This document shows, in pieces, positions 49,901 through 51,972 of a stretch of 51,972 nt of DNA. Location of the stretch: contig DFHM01000002.1 of NCBI GenBank assembly GCA_002371895.1, positions 1-51,972 on the forward strand, in the 5' to 3' direction. How positions within the stretch are numbered: the first letter of the stretch is position 1; each line of letters begins with the position of its first letter. The notes under the pieces are model-generated. The model worked only from the letters and a program-made list of their open reading frames with translations. It had not been told where the DNA came from and did not search any database. Origin of the DNA: Candidatus Saccharibacteria bacterium UBA3723 (GTDB taxonomy: Bacteria; Patescibacteriota; Saccharimonadia; Saccharimonadales; Saccharimonadaceae). The translations under genes were made by a program, and so were the position numbers.

Positions 49901-50376
49901 GCTTTGGTGAGATGGAGGTTTGGACACTCGAGGCTTACGGTGCAGCATCTACTCTTCAGGAAATGCTCACAATCAAGTCCGATGATGTCTACGGTCGTGC
50001 AAAGGCATACGAATCCATTATTAAGGACGCCCCAATTGAAGGTCCAAAGCTTCCAGAAGGCTTTAACGTCTTGGTTAAGGAACTTCAGGGTCTTGGCCTC
50101 AAGGTTGACCTTCTTGATAATGGTGATGCAAAAGATGCAGACCGCGTAATCGAAAAGACCACCGAAGAAGTTGAACGTCAGCGTGATGACTCCGTAATTT
50201 ATGCTCAAAAAGAGGAAATACCACCGGAGGAATATGTAGAGGAGGAGGCATTCGAAGAAGATGCTTCCGACGATGACGAATCCGAAGATGAAGAATATGA
50301 ATCAATCGATGCAGATAGCGAAGCCGACGAATTCATCGATGACGATATAACAACTGATTTAGGGGAGGATCTATAA
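46951..50376 (+). CDS. rpoB: RNA polymerase beta subunit
   Basis: 1141 residues from a GTG start with a GCGAGGGA sequence upstream. Conserved blocks include FFSSSQLSQLMDETNPFSEL and HKRRLSSMGPGGL (rifampicin region), PTHYGRICTVETPEGGNVGL, GYNMDDAIVISKRL, GRHGNKGVVARILP and the C-terminal GGKAQNGGQRFGEMEVWTLEAYGA. The protein is of compact length. An acidic tail of about 70 residues after the last conserved block (EDASDDDESEDEEYES) is unusual. rpoC follows after one base with a GGGAGG site. Confidence 0.97.
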   Translation: MAKSTNTAKSGSRVSFTEGDQVLPIPNLTEHQTKSWKEFVDYGLQEVFNELNPIDDYTGQKMSLRFKDYYFKDPVEDDRTAKENLTTYEAPLHVNVELTNKVTGEVKEQDIYFGDYPWMTDRASFIINGTERVIVSQLIRSAGVFFQADTVAGHNYYGAKIIPGRGAWLEFETDTKGVIYVKIDRRKKVPVTTLLRALGRKKTEIVADFKDIDTGDVRYIENTFEKDPSDNQGSALLEIYRRLRPGDLATVENAKNMIERTFNDYRRYDYSRVGRYKINQRLGFDTPNDEVHRTLQMQDLIAIIREIIRLNNTQDPVDDIDSLANRRVKLVGELVQRQFRLGMLRLQRNILDRMSMSDPQTVTPSQLVNSRPVTAAVKEFFSSSQLSQLMDETNPFSELSHKRRLSSMGPGGLTRERAGFEVRDTHPTHYGRICTVETPEGGNVGLVLNLATYARINDYGFIEAPYRVVKDGKVTDEVVYVDAAAEENMVIADTSAKLDKDGKFVDEYVSARKALQPTQVAASEVTHMDAAHKEILGVAASMIPFVEKNRVDRSLMACAMQKQAVPLIKPEAAIVSTGIDAEVAKNLSQIVYAEANGEVVKADSNSVEVKYTGQKETKTYNLIHFMKTNDDRCYDERTVVKRGDKVKKGDVLIEGASIDNGELALGKNMLVAFMPWRGYNMDDAIVISKRLVQDDELTSINIRDFDVEVRETKLGPEQVTRDIPNVSEAALRHLGEDGIVTVGSEVKNGDVLVGKITPKGEQELSSEERLLRAIFGEKAKDVRDTSVRMNGSDGGKVVGVKIFTREQGNDLKSGVLMQIKIYVAEMRKISVGDKLSGRHGNKGVVARILPVEDMPFMEDGTPIDVILNPMGVPSRMNLGQLFETHLGMAARALGYHVTTPSFNSVSDETISSELQKAGFEPDGRVKLYDGLTGEPFEERITVGVMYMLKLHHMVADKIHARSTGPYTMVTQQPLGGKAQNGGQRFGEMEVWTLEAYGAASTLQEMLTIKSDDVYGRAKAYESIIKDAPIEGPKLPEGFNVLVKELQGLGLKVDLLDNGDAKDADRVIEKTTEEVERQRDDSVIYAQKEEIPPEEYVEEEAFEEDASDDDESEDEEYESIDADSEADEFIDDDITTDLGEDL

Positions 50377-50377
50377 T

Positions 50378-51972
50378 ATGGCTTGGCAAGACAATTTCAT
50401 TAGCGCGAACGATTTCGATTCGATTCGCCTTTGCGTCGCTAGCGAGGAAGATATCCTCAACTGGAGCTACGGCGAAGTTCTAAAACCAGAAACTATCAAC
50501 TACCGTACTCAGAAGCCAGAACGTGATGGTCTCTTCTGTGAACGCATCTTTGGTCCAGTCAAAGATATTAATCCAAACGATCCAAAGCTCAAGGGTGTAC
50601 GCTCTCGCGAAGCTGCCGTCGATAAGGAAGGCAACCTCGTAACCAAGAGTATTACTCGTCGTGAGCGCATGGGTCACATCAGCCTCGCTGCACCAGTAGC
50701 ACATATCTGGTTCATGCGTGGTACTCCATCCGCACTTAGCCTCTTGCTTGACATTACCGTCAAGAACATCGAGAAAGTCGTTTACTTTGCTTCCTATATC
50801 ATTATTGATACCGAGCAGGAAGAAATCGACAAGCGCCTCGAAGATCTCGAAACACAAACCGATGTTGCTCGTCAGGCTATCCAAGCTCGCTACGAAGCAG
50901 AAGCTAAAGATAAAGATGGTGACGCAGTCAAGAAACTCGCCGAAGATCAGACTAAGGAACTCGAAGAACTCGAAGAAAGCTATCGCAACAAGAAAGCTAT
51001 CCTTACTGGCTTTGTAAAGGGCGCAGTTATTAACGAAGTAGATTACCGCAATCTCGAAGACATGGACGAAGGTTACGAAGACCTCATCACTGTTGAAATG
51101 GGTGCTAGCGGTATCAAGAAACTTCTTGAAGAAATCGACCTCGACAAGATGGTAGAAGAACTTCACGAAGAAGCAGAGAATAGCAAGGGTCAAAAGCAGA
51201 AACGCATCATGAAGCGCCTCAAGGTGCTCGAAGGTATGCAGTCTGCTGGCATTAAGCCAACCGATCTTATCTTGAACGTAATTCCAGTTATTCCACCAGA
51301 TCTACGTCCTATGATTTCCTTGGCGGGTGGCCGCTTTGCAACTTCCGACCTTAATGACCTTTATCGCCGTGTTATTAACCGTAATAACCGTCTCAAGAAG
51401 CTTATCGACCTTAACGCTCCAGAAGTTATTCAGCGCAACGAAAAGCGCATGCTCCAGGAAGCCGTTGATGCTCTTATCGATAACAACGCTTCTCGTGGTG
51501 GCCGCACCGCTAACTCTCAGAACGGTCGTCGCAAACTCAAGAGCTTGTCCGACCTTCTTAAAGGTAAGCAGGGTCGCTTCCGCCAGAACCTTCTTGGTAA
51601 GCGCGTAGACTACTCTGGCCGTTCCGTAATTGTTGTAGGCCCAGAACTCCGCATCAATCAGTGTGGTCTTCCAAAGCAAATGGCACTTGAGCTCTTTAAG
51701 CCATTCGTCATTTCCTGGTTGATCAAGAATGAATATGCAAACAACATCCGCTCCGCTTCTCGTATGATCGAGCAGGGCGAAACCGTAATTTGGGATGCTC
51801 TTGATGAGGTGATTGAAGGTAAGTATGTTCTCTTGAACCGTGCTCCATCTCTACACCGTCTATCTGTACAGGCATTCCAGCCAAAGCTCGTTGATGGCAA
51901 GGCAATTCAGCTCCACCCACTCGTAGCAAACGGCTTCAACGCCGACTATGATGGTGACCAGATGGCTGTTCA
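50378..51972 (+). CDS. rpoC: RNA polymerase beta-prime subunit, 5' part (runs off the window)
   Basis: ATG 50378 after GGGGAGG, one base after rpoB; 531 codons are present and the frame is still open at the window end. Recognisable are RERMGHISLAAPVAHIWF, LLGKRVDYSGRSVIVVGPEL and the catalytic NADYDGDQMAV (NADFDGDQ in most bacteria). Between ERDGLFCERIFGPVKD and RRERMGH, where most bacteria have a Cys4 zinc-binding module, the cysteines are absent. A coiled insertion follows (about residues 140-215, Glu/Lys-rich). Confidence 0.96.
   Translation, partial: MAWQDNFISANDFDSIRLCVASEEDILNWSYGEVLKPETINYRTQKPERDGLFCERIFGPVKDINPNDPKLKGVRSREAAVDKEGNLVTKSITRRERMGHISLAAPVAHIWFMRGTPSALSLLLDITVKNIEKVVYFASYIIIDTEQEEIDKRLEDLETQTDVARQAIQARYEAEAKDKDGDAVKKLAEDQTKELEELEESYRNKKAILTGFVKGAVINEVDYRNLEDMDEGYEDLITVEMGASGIKKLLEEIDLDKMVEELHEEAENSKGQKQKRIMKRLKVLEGMQSAGIKPTDLILNVIPVIPPDLRPMISLAGGRFATSDLNDLYRRVINRNNRLKKLIDLNAPEVIQRNEKRMLQEAVDALIDNNASRGGRTANSQNGRRKLKSLSDLLKGKQGRFRQNLLGKRVDYSGRSVIVVGPELRINQCGLPKQMALELFKPFVISWLIKNEYANNIRSASRMIEQGETVIWDALDEVIEGKYVLLNRAPSLHRLSVQAFQPKLVDGKAIQLHPLVANGFNADYDGDQMAV

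Noticed and set aside
1..51972. CRISPR array, prophage, insertion sequence, integrase or attachment site
   Set aside because: No regularly spaced repeats, transposase or phage structural genes were seen. The tRNA pair has no adjacent integrase or duplicated tRNA end.

Overview
The window reads as a gene-dense bacterial chromosome segment with moderate GC content. The best fit is a member of the Patescibacteria/CPR, most likely a Saccharibacterium (TM7-like). This is an inference from several things seen together: mostly translation, DNA repair, envelope and proteolysis genes with almost no biosynthesis; very short intergenic gaps; stripped-down versions of universal proteins (LigA and RpoC without their zinc-binding cysteines, ProRS without its editing insert); an L-lactate dehydrogenase; DprA; a class B sortase; and many genes whose -10 box lies only 6-9 nt before the start codon, which predicts leaderless mRNAs. 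No phage, insertion sequence, CRISPR array or rRNA was found. TGA serves as a stop (for example in rnc) and TGG as Trp, so the standard code applies.

Layout. 1-2960: a small membrane protein, uppS, a membrane-anchored methyltransferase preceded by a 6-codon upstream ORF, a membrane-anchored hypothetical protein, then tRNA-Leu(UAA) and tRNA-Cys(GCA). 2962-4420: an MFS transporter behind a 250-nt leader that encodes a 33-residue peptide and contains competing helices. 4555-5659: two orphan genes. 5769-8003: a helicase IV-like UvrD-family gene interrupted by two in-frame TGA codons. 8019-11989: htpX, a membrane protein and ligA. 12050-16248: clpC, a putative zincin and clpP, with CIRCE-type operators before clpC and clpP. 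16295-17646: an orphan lipoprotein and an orphan membrane protein. 17883-22830: radA, a folded intergenic element, rpsO, an orphan gene and pnp. 22916-34163: a membrane protein, ftsK, proS, greA, an ABC transporter, lysS, dprA, ldh, an ASCH protein and a PIN-TRAM protein. 34200-41056: a bifunctional penicillin-binding protein, leuS, an EEP-family hydrolase and sortase B. 41170-44230: rpmF, nusB, a NUDIX hydrolase, rnc, rpsP and khpA. 44394-51972: a very large membrane protein, rpoB and the 5' part of rpoC, which runs off the window.

Two expression styles stand out. Core genes mostly use a lone TATAAT-like box a few bases before ATG. A set of orphan genes (4555, 5222, 16295, 17101, 19787) have a Shine-Dalgarno site and a 5' hairpin in a short leader; three of them, and the MFS leader, also use a TTGACT/A-N17-TATAAT-like promoter. 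The heat-shock/proteolysis block (clpC, clpP) appears to be under HrcA. RNase III and PNPase are both encoded here, and pnp has a long leader hairpin like the one through which those enzymes control pnp in E. coli.

The most novel-looking items are the MFS leader (a leaderless leader peptide plus a sequestered Shine-Dalgarno site), the unassigned folded RNA between radA and rpsO, and a hairpin-loop motif shared by two unrelated leaders.
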